Shown: positions 51,515-60,308 of the stretch, piece after piece
Position numbering within the stretch: the stretch's first letter is position 1
Layout: every line of letters begins with the position of its first letter
NCBI GenBank assembly: GCA_046518185.1
Contig: JBKGRZ010000002.1
Location: 496,001 to 560,000, forward strand
DNA length: 64,000 nt
DNA from: Scandinavium vulneris_A
Lineage (GTDB): Bacteria > Pseudomonadota > Gammaproteobacteria > Enterobacterales > Enterobacteriaceae
Direction of reading: 5' to 3'
Notes under the pieces: model-generated
Told to the model about the DNA's origin: nothing
Databases searched by the model: none
The model's input: only the letters and a program-made list of their open reading frames with translations
Program-made: the position numbers and the translations under genes

Positions 51515-52759
51515 TTACTGATACACAGGTAACACATTAAAGCTCGACAGGAAATGCACCACCGCGTTACCCACCCCGAATATCAGGATCAGGGCAATCA
51601 TCGGTTTGCCACCCCAGACGCGGAACTGCGGGCTGCCAAAGCGTTTGCGAGACTTACGTGCCAGCAGCGCCGGAACAATCGCCGCCCAGATAGTGGCAGC
51701 CAGGCCAGCATAACCAATCGCATACAGGAAACCGTTCGGCCACAGTAAGCCTCCCACCACCGGCGGAACAAACGTCAATAGCGCAGTTTTAAAACGCCCG
51801 AGCGGCGCATCATCGAACTTAAACAGATCGGCCAGGTAGTCGAACAGGCCCAGCGTTACGCCGAGGAAAGAGCTCGCCACCGCAAAGTTTGAGAACACCA
51901 CCAGCAGAAGATCCAGACTACGGCTGTTCAACACCCCGCTTAACGCCTGCACCAGTACATCAATGTTCCCGCCTTTCTGCGCGATGCCGACAAATTCGGG
52001 ACGTGGAATATTGCCCATCGTGCCCAACAACCAGATAACGTACAGACCCAGCGCGAGCAACGTGCCGTAGACCAGGCATTTCACAATGGTACGCGGATCT
52101 TTACCGTAGTATTTCATCAGGCTCGGCACGTTGCCGTGATAGCCAAACGACGCCAGACAGAATGGCAGCGTCATCAGCAAATACGGCAGGTACGTCGCAT
52201 GCTGTTCAGCCACGTTAAACAACGTCGGGGATTCCACATGCCCGAGCAGGCTGCCAAACGTCAGGAAGAAGGTGATGACCTTCGCCCCCAGCACGATAGC
52301 CGTCATGCGGCTGACCGCTTTGGTACTGAGCCATACCACAAACGCTACCAGCAACGCGAAGCCGAGCCCCGCCAGGCGCGGTGGCACGTTCAGGGACATT
52401 TCGCTGAAGGTGTGATGCAGAATAGAACCGCTCGCCGAGATATAGGCATAGGTCAGAATATAGAGCACGAAGGCAATCGACAGTCCGTTGATGATATTCC
52501 AGCGCTTGCCCAGTAAATCTTTGGTGATGGTGTCAAAGCTGGAACCAATCCGGTAGTTGAGGTTCGCCTCAAGGATCATCAGCCCGGAATGCAGCATACA
52601 GAACCAGGTAAACACCAGCGCCGCGAGCGACCAGAAGAACCACGCCCCGGACATTACCACCGGCAGCGAGAACATTCCCGCCCCGATAATCGTTCCGCCG
52701 ATAATCACCACCCCGCCAATCAATGACGGCCGGGTTGCTGTGGTGGTCAATGTCGCCAT
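51515..52759 (-). CDS. mtr: Tryptophan permease Mtr
   Basis: 414 residues, eleven hydrophobic segments, HAAAP/ArAAP family (GGVVIIGGTIIGAGMFSLPVVMSGAWFF). High-affinity proton-driven L-tryptophan import. In E. coli mtr is repressed by TrpR and induced through TyrR; a TrpR-like operator is visible upstream. Confidence 0.97.
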   Translation of the reverse strand: MATLTTTATRPSLIGGVVIIGGTIIGAGMFSLPVVMSGAWFFWSLAALVFTWFCMLHSGLMILEANLNYRIGSSFDTITKDLLGKRWNIINGLSIAFVLYILTYAYISASGSILHHTFSEMSLNVPPRLAGLGFALLVAFVVWLSTKAVSRMTAIVLGAKVITFFLTFGSLLGHVESPTLFNVAEQHATYLPYLLMTLPFCLASFGYHGNVPSLMKYYGKDPRTIVKCLVYGTLLALGLYVIWLLGTMGNIPRPEFVGIAQKGGNIDVLVQALSGVLNSRSLDLLLVVFSNFAVASSFLGVTLGLFDYLADLFKFDDAPLGRFKTALLTFVPPVVGGLLWPNGFLYAIGYAGLAATIWAAIVPALLARKSRKRFGSPQFRVWGGKPMIALILIFGVGNAVVHFLSSFNVLPVYQ

Positions 52760-52809
52760 AGCGCCTGCTCTCCAGAAAAAGAATTCATATCCGTGTTAAT
52801 GCGCAGCAC

Positions 52810-52829
52810 TGTACCAGTACACGAGTACA
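52810..52829. promoter_or_regulatory. Candidate TrpR operator of mtr
   Basis: TGTACCAGTACACGAGTACA is close to palindromic and matches the TrpR consensus GTACTAGTT-AACTAGTAC in the GTAC half-sites; it lies 50-70 bp upstream of the mtr ATG, between mtr and the deaD terminator. Confidence 0.7.
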
Positions 52830-52835
52830 ATTGGA

Positions 52836-52868
52836 ATAAAAAAAGCCCCGATAATCAATACCGGGGCT
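52836..52868 (-). terminator. deaD intrinsic terminator
   Basis: AGCCCCG and CGGGGCT arms (52844-52850, 52862-52868) with AT-rich loop; minus strand continues TTTTTTT. Confidence 0.95.
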
Positions 52869-52913
52869 GTATCGTTTACTTTACGTACGTAACCGTAGTT
52901 TTAAACTCGGCTA

Positions 52914-54869
52914 TTACGCTTCGGTAGGACGACGACGTACTGGTGCATCATCACGACGCGGCGCACGGCCACCTTCGCGACGCTCACCGCTGAAACGGCC
53001 TGCACCACCTTCACGACGTTCGCCGCTGAAACGACGACCTTCGCTACGACCGCCTTCACGACGCTCGCCGAAACCACCACGACCGCCAGCAGGGCCGCCA
53101 CGACGCTCGCCACCACCGGTGTGCGGCACGGCATCACCGACCAGTTGCATGTTCATCGGCTTGTTCAGGATGCGGGTACGAGTAAAGTGCTGAAGCACTT
53201 CGCCCGGCATACCTTTTGGCAGCTCGATAGTCGAGTGGGTACCGAACAGCTTGATGTTACCGATGTAACGGCTGCTGATATCGCCTTCGTTAGCGATGGC
53301 GCCAACGATGTGACGAACTTCAACCCCGTCATCACGGCCCACTTCAATGCGGTACAGCTGCATGTCACCAACGTCACGACGTTCGCGACGCGGACGGTCT
53401 TCACCGCTGCGCTCTGGACGATCGCCACGTGGGCCACGGTCGTTACGGTCACCGCGCGGAGCACGGTCATTGCGATCGAAACGATCGTCACGATCACGGA
53501 ACTCACGCTTCGGACGCATCGGCGCATCTGGTGGCAGGATCAGTGGACGTTCGCCCTGAGCCATTTTCAACAGTGCTGCAGCCAGGGTTTCCATATCCAG
53601 CTCTTCTTCAGCAGAAGGCTGAATTTTTGCCAGCAGACCGCGGTAGATATCCAGGTCGCTGCTTTCCAGCTGCTGCTGGATTTTAGCGGAGAACTTAGCC
53701 AGACGACGTTCGCTCAGCAGTTCACGGGTCGGCAGTTCAACTTCTGGAATGGTCAGCTTCATGGTGCGTTCGATGTTGCGCAGCAGACGACGCTCGCGGT
53801 TCTCAACGAACAGCAGCGCACGACCCGCACGACCCGCACGACCGGTACGGCCGATACGGTGAACGTAGGATTCTGAGTCCATTGGAATGTCGTAGTTAAC
53901 AACCAGGCTGATACGCTCAACGTCCAGGCCACGGGCCGCAACGTCGGTAGCAATCAGGATGTCCAGACGACCATCTTTCAGACGATCCAGAGTCTGCTCA
54001 CGCAGGGACTGGTTCATGTCGCCGTTCAGCGCTGCGCTGTTATAGCCGCTTTGTTCCAGCGCTTCAGCCACTTCCAGAGTCGCGTTTTTGGTACGCACGA
54101 AGATAATCGCCGCATCAAAATCTTCCGCTTCCAGGAAACGAACCAGTGCTTCGTTTTTACGCATGCCCCACACCGTCCAGTAGCTCTGGCTGATGTCAGG
54201 ACGGGTCGTCACGCTTGACTGAATGCGGACTTCCTGTGGTTCTTTCATGAAGCGACGGGTAATACGACGAATCGCTTCTGGCATGGTCGCAGAGAACAGC
54301 GCGGTCTGATGACCTTCTGGGATCTGCGCCATAATGGTTTCAACGTCTTCGATGAAGCCCATACGCAGCATTTCATCGGCTTCGTCCAGTACCAGACCTT
54401 TCAGGCTGGACAGGTTCAGCGTGCCACGTTTTAAGTGATCGAGCAGACGGCCCGGGGTACCCACGACAATTTGTGGACCCTGACGCAGGGCGCGCAGCTG
54501 TACGTCATAACGCTGGCCACCGTAAAGGGCTACCACGTTTACGCCGTGCATATGTTTAGAGAAATCCGTCATGGCTTCAGCAACCTGAACCGCCAGTTCG
54601 CGGGTCGGCGCCAGCACCAGAATCTGTGGTGCTTTCAGCTCTGGATCAAGGTTGTGCAGCAGCGGTAAAGAGAACGCTGCAGTTTTGCCGCTACCGGTCT
54701 GGGCCATACCCAGTACGTCACGGCCACCGAGCAGATGTGGGATACACTCTGCCTGGATTGGAGATGGTTTTTCGTAACCCAGATCGTTCAGGGCTTTGAG
54801 GATGGAGGCGTTCAGCCCCAGATCAGAAAAAGTAGTTTCGATAGTAGTAGTCTCGATGATATCAGTCAT
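52914..54869 (-). CDS. deaD: DeaD/CsdA, cold-shock DEAD-box RNA helicase
   Basis: 651 residues. Helicase core with Q motif, AQTGSGKT (motif I), LDEADEM (motif II), SAT (motif III) and HRIGRTGRAGRAG (motif VI); a C-terminal RRM-like (DbpA-type) domain (DMQLYRIEVGRDDGVEVRHIVGAI); and a basic tail with repeated GERREGG/RFSGERREGG units. Unwinds structured RNA in ribosome assembly and mRNA decay at low temperature. Start at 54869 overlaps the leader ORF yrbN; the earlier in-frame ATG reading MSYVDW is the older annotation start and is less likely. An acidic/basic insert of DRNDRxPRGDR type lies between core and RRM. Confidence 0.96.
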   Translation of the reverse strand: MTDIIETTTIETTFSDLGLNASILKALNDLGYEKPSPIQAECIPHLLGGRDVLGMAQTGSGKTAAFSLPLLHNLDPELKAPQILVLAPTRELAVQVAEAMTDFSKHMHGVNVVALYGGQRYDVQLRALRQGPQIVVGTPGRLLDHLKRGTLNLSSLKGLVLDEADEMLRMGFIEDVETIMAQIPEGHQTALFSATMPEAIRRITRRFMKEPQEVRIQSSVTTRPDISQSYWTVWGMRKNEALVRFLEAEDFDAAIIFVRTKNATLEVAEALEQSGYNSAALNGDMNQSLREQTLDRLKDGRLDILIATDVAARGLDVERISLVVNYDIPMDSESYVHRIGRTGRAGRAGRALLFVENRERRLLRNIERTMKLTIPEVELPTRELLSERRLAKFSAKIQQQLESSDLDIYRGLLAKIQPSAEEELDMETLAAALLKMAQGERPLILPPDAPMRPKREFRDRDDRFDRNDRAPRGDRNDRGPRGDRPERSGEDRPRRERRDVGDMQLYRIEVGRDDGVEVRHIVGAIANEGDISSRYIGNIKLFGTHSTIELPKGMPGEVLQHFTRTRILNKPMNMQLVGDAVPHTGGGERRGGPAGGRGGFGERREGGRSEGRRFSGERREGGAGRFSGERREGGRAPRRDDAPVRRRPTEA

Positions 54870-54939
54870 GTAGTACACGTGCCTCGTAGATGGCGGCCAG
54901 TCTACATAACTCATCGTGAAATTGACCTGCAATTTTCAT
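54862..54939 (-). CDS. yrbN: YrbN-like leader peptide overlapping deaD
   Basis: A 25-codon frame starting ATG at 54939 (MKIAGQFHDELCRLAAIYEA...) ends TGA 8 bp into deaD, so its stop overlaps the deaD start. E. coli has the small protein YrbN at the same place. This arrangement suggests deaD translation is coupled to it. Identification is from position and partial resemblance. Confidence 0.7.
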   Translation of the reverse strand: MKIAGQFHDELCRLAAIYEARVLHD

Positions 54940-55045
54940 TGAAAAGTGTGAACCGGCTCAAATTTGGTGAATTAACGAACAATAAAGCCCTCACCCGTAA
55001 AGATGATGGCAATCAAAAAAGATTATGGGCTGAGTTGTTCGTCAG

Positions 55046-55930
55046 CTATTGCTGGTCCGATTCTGCCAGGTCGTCTTGCTCCTGGCCCAAGAGCGCTAAT
55101 TCCAACAATGCGTATCGGTGCTCAACAAAGTTATGAACGTTGTTAGCAACCGCCAGTTTGAACAGTGCCGTAGCGCTGTCCTTGTCCCCCAGACTTAGGT
55201 AGTACTTACCTAAATAGAAGTTTGTTTCACTGAGATGCTCAGCGAGCGAGGTGTTATCCGTTGCGTCTGCCTTCAGTCTTTCCATCAGCGTTGCTTCGCT
55301 AATGTTACCGAGGTAGAACTCGACAATGTTCCATCCCCATTGCTCTTTGTCCGATTTTTCATAGCGCTGCTTGAGTGCTACGACAGCCTGCTTCTCATCG
55401 AGCTTCCGCTCAACGATATAAAGCCACAGACTACGGAAAGGATCATTGGGATCGTCTTGATAAAACGCCAGCAGATCATCTTGCGCTAACTTTGCGCGAC
55501 CACCGTAATAAAGCGCGATGCCGCGGTTCAGATATGCGTAATTGTAAGTTGGATCAAGCTCAAGTACAGAATCAAACGCTTCATAGGCAGCATCAAAATT
55601 GCCTGCCTGCGTTAAATAAATGCCTAAGTAATTGAATACTTCAGGCATATCGGGTCTGATTGCCAACGCTTGCGAGAAATCGTTCCGCGCTAATGCTCTC
55701 AAACCGAGACTATCATACAACACTCCGCGCTCATATAAAAGCTGTGCGCGTTCATCATCGGTTAAAGCCCGACTGGCAAGAATTTGTTCCATACGTGCCA
55801 GAATCACTTCTTGCTGTAAAGTCGGTTGCAATGGCACCGCCAGGACTTCACTCTTGCGCCAGGCAGAATTACTGCATCCTGCCAGCGTGAGTGCTGTCGC
55901 AACGAAACACCAGCGCAAAAAAGGCTTCAT
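55046..55930 (-). CDS. nlpI: Lipoprotein NlpI
   Basis: 294 residues. Lipobox LTLAGC (C19), then TPR repeats (ERGVLYDSLGLRALARNDFSQALAIRPDMPEVFNYLGIYLTQAGNFDAAYEAFDSVLELDP is two consecutive units). Outer-membrane adaptor that recruits peptidoglycan endopeptidases, such as MepS, to the protease Prc. Start at 55930 (MKPFLRW) as in E. coli. Between pnp and deaD. Confidence 0.97.
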   Translation of the reverse strand: MKPFLRWCFVATALTLAGCSNSAWRKSEVLAVPLQPTLQQEVILARMEQILASRALTDDERAQLLYERGVLYDSLGLRALARNDFSQALAIRPDMPEVFNYLGIYLTQAGNFDAAYEAFDSVLELDPTYNYAYLNRGIALYYGGRAKLAQDDLLAFYQDDPNDPFRSLWLYIVERKLDEKQAVVALKQRYEKSDKEQWGWNIVEFYLGNISEATLMERLKADATDNTSLAEHLSETNFYLGKYYLSLGDKDSATALFKLAVANNVHNFVEHRYALLELALLGQEQDDLAESDQQ

Positions 55931-56037
55931 TTCCCACTCCCGAAGACAACAATTGGATGAACGTCCTGTTCCCCGGCTGCTAACAAGCGTCCTGCCCGGA
56001 ATGCGCCCTCCGCAAAAGCGGAGGGCTAATGGCAACC

Positions 56038-58173
56038 TTACTCGCCCTGTTCCGCTGCCGGCGCTTCTGGCGCGGCGGCTGGCTGAGTCTGCTCAGTCGC
56101 TTCTTTAATGCTCAGACGTACGCGGCCCTGGCGATCAACTTCCAGAACTTTAACCGGTACTTCCTGACCCATCTGCAGATAGTCAGTCACTTTCTCAACA
56201 CGCTTGTCGGCAATCTGAGAAATGTGGACCAGACCTTCTTTACCGCCACCGATAGCAACGAATGCACCGAAGTCTACGATACGAGTAACTTTACCGTTGT
56301 AGATGCGGCCCACTTCGATTTCAGCGGTGATCTCTTCGATACGGCGAATAGCGTACTGCGCTTTGTCACCGTCGGTCGCTGCGATTTTCACGGTACCGTC
56401 ATCTTCAATTTCGATGGTGGTGCCGGTTTCTTCGGTCAGCGCACGGATAACAGAGCCACCTTTACCGATAACGTCTTTGATCTTGTCTGGACTGATCTTG
56501 ATGGTGTGAATACGCGGTGCGAATTCAGAGATGTCACCACGCGGCGCGTTGATAGCCTGTTCCATTACGCCCAGAATGTGCAGACGCGCACCTTTGGCCT
56601 GGTTCAGAGCAACCTGCATGATCTCTTTGGTGATACCTTCAATTTTGATATCCATCTGCAGTGCAGAGATACCTTCGCGGGAACCCGCTACTTTGAAGTC
56701 CATATCGCCCAGGTGATCTTCGTCGCCGAGGATGTCGGACAGAACTACGAAGTTCTCGCCTTCTTTCACCAGACCCATCGCGATACCTGCTACTGCAGAT
56801 TTAATCGGTACGCCTGCATCCATCAGTGCCAGAGAAGCACCACATACGGAAGCCATGGAAGAAGAACCGTTAGATTCGGTGATTTCAGACACAACGCGTA
56901 CGGTGTATGGGAATTCGTCGGTAGTAGGCATCACTGCCAACACGCCACGCTTCGCCAGACGGCCGTGACCAATTTCACGACGCTTCGGTGAGCCAACCAT
57001 GCCGGTTTCGCCCACAGAGTACGGAGGGAAGTTGTAGTGGAACAGGAAGCTGTCGGTGCGATCACCCATCAGCTCGTCAATGTTCTGTGCGTCACGTGCG
57101 GTACCCAGAGTCGCTGTTACCAGCGCCTGAGTTTCACCACGGGTGAACAGTGCGGAACCGTGAGTACGTGGCAGTACGCCAGTGCGCACGTCCAGACCAC
57201 GGATCATGTCTTTCTCACGACCATCGATACGCGGTTCGCCTGCCAGTACGCGGCTACGTACAGCGGTTTTCTCGATACCGTGCAGGATGTCGCCCAGGTC
57301 GTTAGCGTCCAGGGTGTCGTCTTCGGCAATCAGGGTCGCGATAACGTCAGATTTGATAGCATCAATCTGCGCGTAACGTTCCTGCTTGTCGGTAATGCGG
57401 TAAGCATCGCTCAGACGAGACTGTGCCAGCTCAGCAACGCGCGCGTGCAGCGCTTCGTTGACGGCTTCTGGCTGCCAATCCCAACGTGGTTTACCCGCTT
57501 CTTTCACCAGGTCGTTGATGTTCTGGATGACGACCTGCTGCTGCTCGTGGCCAAATACCACCGCGCCCAGCATCTGATCTTCACTCAGCAGTTCTGCTTC
57601 GGATTCAACCATCAGGACCGCAGCTTCGGTACCGGCAACAACCAGGTCCAGTTTGCTGGTTTTCAGCTCTTCCTGGGTTGGGTTCAGTACGTACTGGTCA
57701 TTGATGTAACCGACGCGAGCAGATCCGATTGGGCCATTGAATGGAATACCAGACAGGGACAGCGCTGCGGATGCACCGATCATCGCCACGATATCTGGGT
57801 TAACCTGTGGGTTTACGGACACAACGGTCGCGATAACCTGGACTTCGTTGACGAAGCCTTCCGGGAACAGCGGACGAACCGGGCGGTCAATCAGACGCGC
57901 GATCAGGGTTTCGCCTTCGCTTGGCCGGCCTTCACGACGGAAGAAACCACCAGGGATTTTACCGGCAGCGTAAGTACGCTCCTGGTAGTTAACGGTCAGC
58001 GGGAAGAAGTCCTGGCCTGGTTTCGCTTTTTTCTGACCTACAACGGTAACGAATACCGCGGTGTCATCCATGCTAACCATAACAGCAGCCGTCGCCTGAC
58101 GTGCCATCATGCCGGTTTCCAGAGTGACCGTGTGCTGGCCATACTGGAATTTACGAACGATCGGATTCAGCAA
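56038..58173 (-). CDS. pnp: Polynucleotide phosphorylase
   Basis: 711 residues. Two RNase PH domains, with the catalytic DILGDEDHLGDMDFKVAG segment in the second, a KH domain (IKDVIGKGGSVIRAL) and an S1 domain (GKVTRIVDFGAFVAIGGG). 3'-5' phosphorolytic exonuclease of the degradosome. The start is TTG at 58173 (LNPIVRKF), with AAGGATAT upstream, exactly as in E. coli, not the in-frame ATG further up. Autoregulated post-transcriptionally through an RNase III-cut leader stem. Confidence 0.97.
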   Translation of the reverse strand: MLNPIVRKFQYGQHTVTLETGMMARQATAAVMVSMDDTAVFVTVVGQKKAKPGQDFFPLTVNYQERTYAAGKIPGGFFRREGRPSEGETLIARLIDRPVRPLFPEGFVNEVQVIATVVSVNPQVNPDIVAMIGASAALSLSGIPFNGPIGSARVGYINDQYVLNPTQEELKTSKLDLVVAGTEAAVLMVESEAELLSEDQMLGAVVFGHEQQQVVIQNINDLVKEAGKPRWDWQPEAVNEALHARVAELAQSRLSDAYRITDKQERYAQIDAIKSDVIATLIAEDDTLDANDLGDILHGIEKTAVRSRVLAGEPRIDGREKDMIRGLDVRTGVLPRTHGSALFTRGETQALVTATLGTARDAQNIDELMGDRTDSFLFHYNFPPYSVGETGMVGSPKRREIGHGRLAKRGVLAVMPTTDEFPYTVRVVSEITESNGSSSMASVCGASLALMDAGVPIKSAVAGIAMGLVKEGENFVVLSDILGDEDHLGDMDFKVAGSREGISALQMDIKIEGITKEIMQVALNQAKGARLHILGVMEQAINAPRGDISEFAPRIHTIKISPDKIKDVIGKGGSVIRALTEETGTTIEIEDDGTVKIAATDGDKAQYAIRRIEEITAEIEVGRIYNGKVTRIVDFGAFVAIGGGKEGLVHISQIADKRVEKVTDYLQMGQEVPVKVLEVDRQGRVRLSIKEATEQTQPAAAPEAPAAEQGE

Positions 58174-58375
58174 AATAATATCCTTTCTTGATGAGTAACG
58201 GGACACCATTGGATGTACCGTTTAGAGAACCGATCCTCTTGCATCCTCGCGACTAATGACAATCCTAACCTACGGTTAAGTCTCTCATTAGCCGCGCGAA
58301 ACGCTGCAATGAAGATCATTTGTTTCAGCAATACAAACAATACATGAGTTTCATGTTAATTGCTGCCATCTGGTT

Positions 58376-58400
58376 GAAAAAAGGGGCCCTAAAGGCCCCT
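58376..58400 (-). terminator. rpsO terminator, partial, before pnp
   Basis: Minus strand AGGGGCC-TTTAG-GGCCCCT followed by TTTTTT, 21 bp after rpsO. In E. coli a fraction of transcripts reads through into pnp. The 58174-58375 stretch is the pnp leader; the K-12 small RNA SraG is encoded on the other strand here, but I cannot confirm it from this sequence. Confidence 0.93.
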
Positions 58401-58420
58401 CTTTCTGAAACTCGCCAGAA

Positions 58421-58690
58421 TTAGCGACGCAGACCCAGACGCTCGATCAGCGCGGTGTAGCGTGCTACATCTTTACGTTTCAGGTAGTCGAGCAGTTTAC
58501 GACGCTGAGAAACCATGCGCAGCAGACCACGACGGCTGTGGTGATCTTTTTTGTGCTCAGAGAAGTGACCCTGCAGGTGGTTGATCTGAGCAGTCAGCAG
58601 TGCAACCTGAACTTCGGTAGAACCGCTGTCGTTAGAACCACGACCAAACTCGGAAACGATTTTTGCTTTAGCTTCAACGCTTAGAGACAT
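58421..58690 (-). CDS. rpsO: 30S ribosomal protein S15
   Basis: 89 residues, primary 16S rRNA-binding protein of the small-subunit platform, essentially identical to E. coli S15. The conserved LTAQINHLQGHFSEHKKDHHSRRGLLRMVSQRRKLLDYL segment is complete. Represses its own translation through a leader pseudoknot in E. coli. Upstream of pnp in the same direction. Confidence 0.98.
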   Translation of the reverse strand: MSLSVEAKAKIVSEFGRGSNDSGSTEVQVALLTAQINHLQGHFSEHKKDHHSRRGLLRMVSQRRKLLDYLKRKDVARYTALIERLGLRR

Positions 58691-58836
58691 TTTAAACTCC
58701 AGATTTAAAAAGTAAAAAGGGTGCCGATCTCTAATTCAGCGACCCCAGGATTAACGGCCTCATGTAGGCGAACCTTTATTCGGACGTTAAGCGGCAATAT
58801 TCTACCTGTAGCGACCTGTTATCGCAAGACAGGCGA

Positions 58837-59781
58837 TTATTGCGGATACTCGACAACCAGACGACGCGGCGCAACGCGGCCTTCGTCATCAATCTCGCCC
58901 ATACCGATGAATTTGCCATCATCGCCTTCGGTCACACGCACCAGGCCCGTGACCTGGACAGCTGCTGAACGCACCGGATTACCGTTTTTGAAGTACACCG
59001 AAGAGGTCAGTGGCAGGTTTACCAGCGGGAAATCCGCCGCCGGGCTGTCCATCGGCATCAGCAGCGGATCCAGCAGTTGTGCCGCCGGAATATCCTGTGC
59101 TTCTGCCTGAGCAACCAACGCCTGTAAGTGCTCCAGCGTGACCATTTTTTCGACCGGATAGCGGCTTACCGCCAGACGGCGTAGCATGATGACATGCGCC
59201 CCACAGCCCAACTTCTCACCCAGGTCATCAATGATTGTCCGGATGTAGGTGCCTTTCGAGCAGTGGATTTCCAGCTCAAGCTCATCGCCTTCATGACGAA
59301 TGAACAGCAGCTCGTAGACGGTAATCGGACGCGCTTCGCGCGGTACTTCAATCCCCTGGCGAGCGTATTCGTACAGCTTCTTACCCTGGTATTTCAACGC
59401 CGAGTACATCGACGGCACCTGCAGGGTGTCACCGCGGAAACTCTCCAGCGCGGCGGCCAGTTCAGTAGCGGTAAACGCCATTGGACGCTCTTCCACCACC
59501 TGACCATCGGCATCAGACGTATCGGTACGCTGGCCGAGCTTCGCAATCACCCGATAGCGTTTATCGGAATCGAGCAGATACTGCGAAAATTTGGTGGCTT
59601 CACCGAGACAGACGGGCAACATGCCTGTCGCCAACGGATCCAGCGCGCCGGTATGCCCTGCGCGGTTCGCGTTATAGAGACGCTTTACCTTTTGCAGAAC
59701 GTCATTACTGGATGCGCCCTGTGGCTTATCCAGCAGCAGCACACCGTGAATATCGCGACCACGACGACGAGGACGACTCAT
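58837..59781 (-). CDS. truB: tRNA pseudouridine-55 synthase TruB
   Basis: 314 residues, same as E. coli. Catalytic D48 in RAGHTGALDPLATG and conserved YxALKYQGKKLYEYAR (thumb) and the C-terminal PUA domain. Makes pseudouridine 55 in all elongator tRNAs. Overlaps rbfA by one base (TGATG). Confidence 0.97.
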   Translation of the reverse strand: MSRPRRRGRDIHGVLLLDKPQGASSNDVLQKVKRLYNANRAGHTGALDPLATGMLPVCLGEATKFSQYLLDSDKRYRVIAKLGQRTDTSDADGQVVEERPMAFTATELAAALESFRGDTLQVPSMYSALKYQGKKLYEYARQGIEVPREARPITVYELLFIRHEGDELELEIHCSKGTYIRTIIDDLGEKLGCGAHVIMLRRLAVSRYPVEKMVTLEHLQALVAQAEAQDIPAAQLLDPLLMPMDSPAADFPLVNLPLTSSVYFKNGNPVRSAAVQVTGLVRVTEGDDGKFIGMGEIDDEGRVAPRRLVVEYPQ

Positions 59782-60182
59782 CAGTCCTCCTTGCTGTCGT
59801 CCGGGTTCACACGACGTTCTTCGTCATGCTTCACCACGTTGGTCACGAGGTTAGACATACGCATGCCCTCAACCAGCGAGTTATCGTAGAAGAAGGTGAG
59901 TTCCGGCACGATACGCAGACGCATGGCTTTGCCCAGCAGCGTACGGATAAAGCCGGAAGCATCCTGCAACGCACGGATGCCCGCTTTCACAGCAGCTTCA
60001 TCTTTGTCGTTCAGGAAGGTGACGAATACTTTGGCGTAGGCCAGGTCACGGGAGACTTCAACCCCGGAAACGGTAGTCATCAGACCCAAACGCGGATCTT
60101 TAATTTCGCGCTGCAGGATGATAGCAATCTCTTTCTGCATCTCCTGGGATACGCGCTGTGGGCGACCAAATTCTTTCGCCAT
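59781..60182 (-). CDS. rbfA: Ribosome-binding factor A
   Basis: 133 residues, single KH-fold, cold-shock 30S maturation factor (RVSQEMQKEIAIILQREIKDPRLGLMTTVSGVEVSRDLAYAKVFV). Start at 60182 (MAKEFGRPQRV) is preferred over the ATG 36 bp upstream. Separated from infB by a hairpin terminator and a REP element. Confidence 0.97.
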   Translation of the reverse strand: MAKEFGRPQRVSQEMQKEIAIILQREIKDPRLGLMTTVSGVEVSRDLAYAKVFVTFLNDKDEAAVKAGIRALQDASGFIRTLLGKAMRLRIVPELTFFYDNSLVEGMRMSNLVTNVVKHDEERRVNPDDSKED

Positions 60183-60204
60183 AATAAATTCTCCAGATAA
60201 AGAC

Positions 60205-60230
60205 AAAAAAGGGGCCATAAGCCCCTTTTT
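60205..60230. terminator. Bidirectional terminator between infB and rbfA
   Basis: AAAAAAGGGGC-CATAA-GCCCCTTTTT. Given the AAAA/TTTTT on both flanks it can stop RNA from either strand; for the minus strand it must be partial because rbfA and truB lie downstream in the operon. Confidence 0.8.
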
Positions 60231-60257
60231 AGAACGATTGCCGGGTGGCGCTTCTAA

Positions 60258-60288
60258 GCCTGATGGCGCTCGCGCTTATCAGGCCTAC
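60258..60288. repeat. REP element between infB and rbfA
   Basis: GCCTGATGGCGC-TC-GCGCTTATCAGGCCTAC, a canonical enterobacterial REP unit (GCCTGATG...CTTATCAGGCCTAC), with a second partial unit GCCGGGTGGCGCTTC just before. Confidence 0.9.
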
Positions 60289-60308
60289 AAACCCGGACAT
60301 TTCAACGA

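Noticed and set aside
57037..58191. Long open frame antisense to pnp (384 codons), plus another at 56029-56991
   Set aside because: Low-complexity translation with no motif, fully covered by a well-conserved pnp on the other strand.
58174..58420. SraG small RNA opposite the pnp leader
   Set aside because: Known at this place in E. coli, but I could not identify a clear promoter and T-run terminator on the plus strand here.
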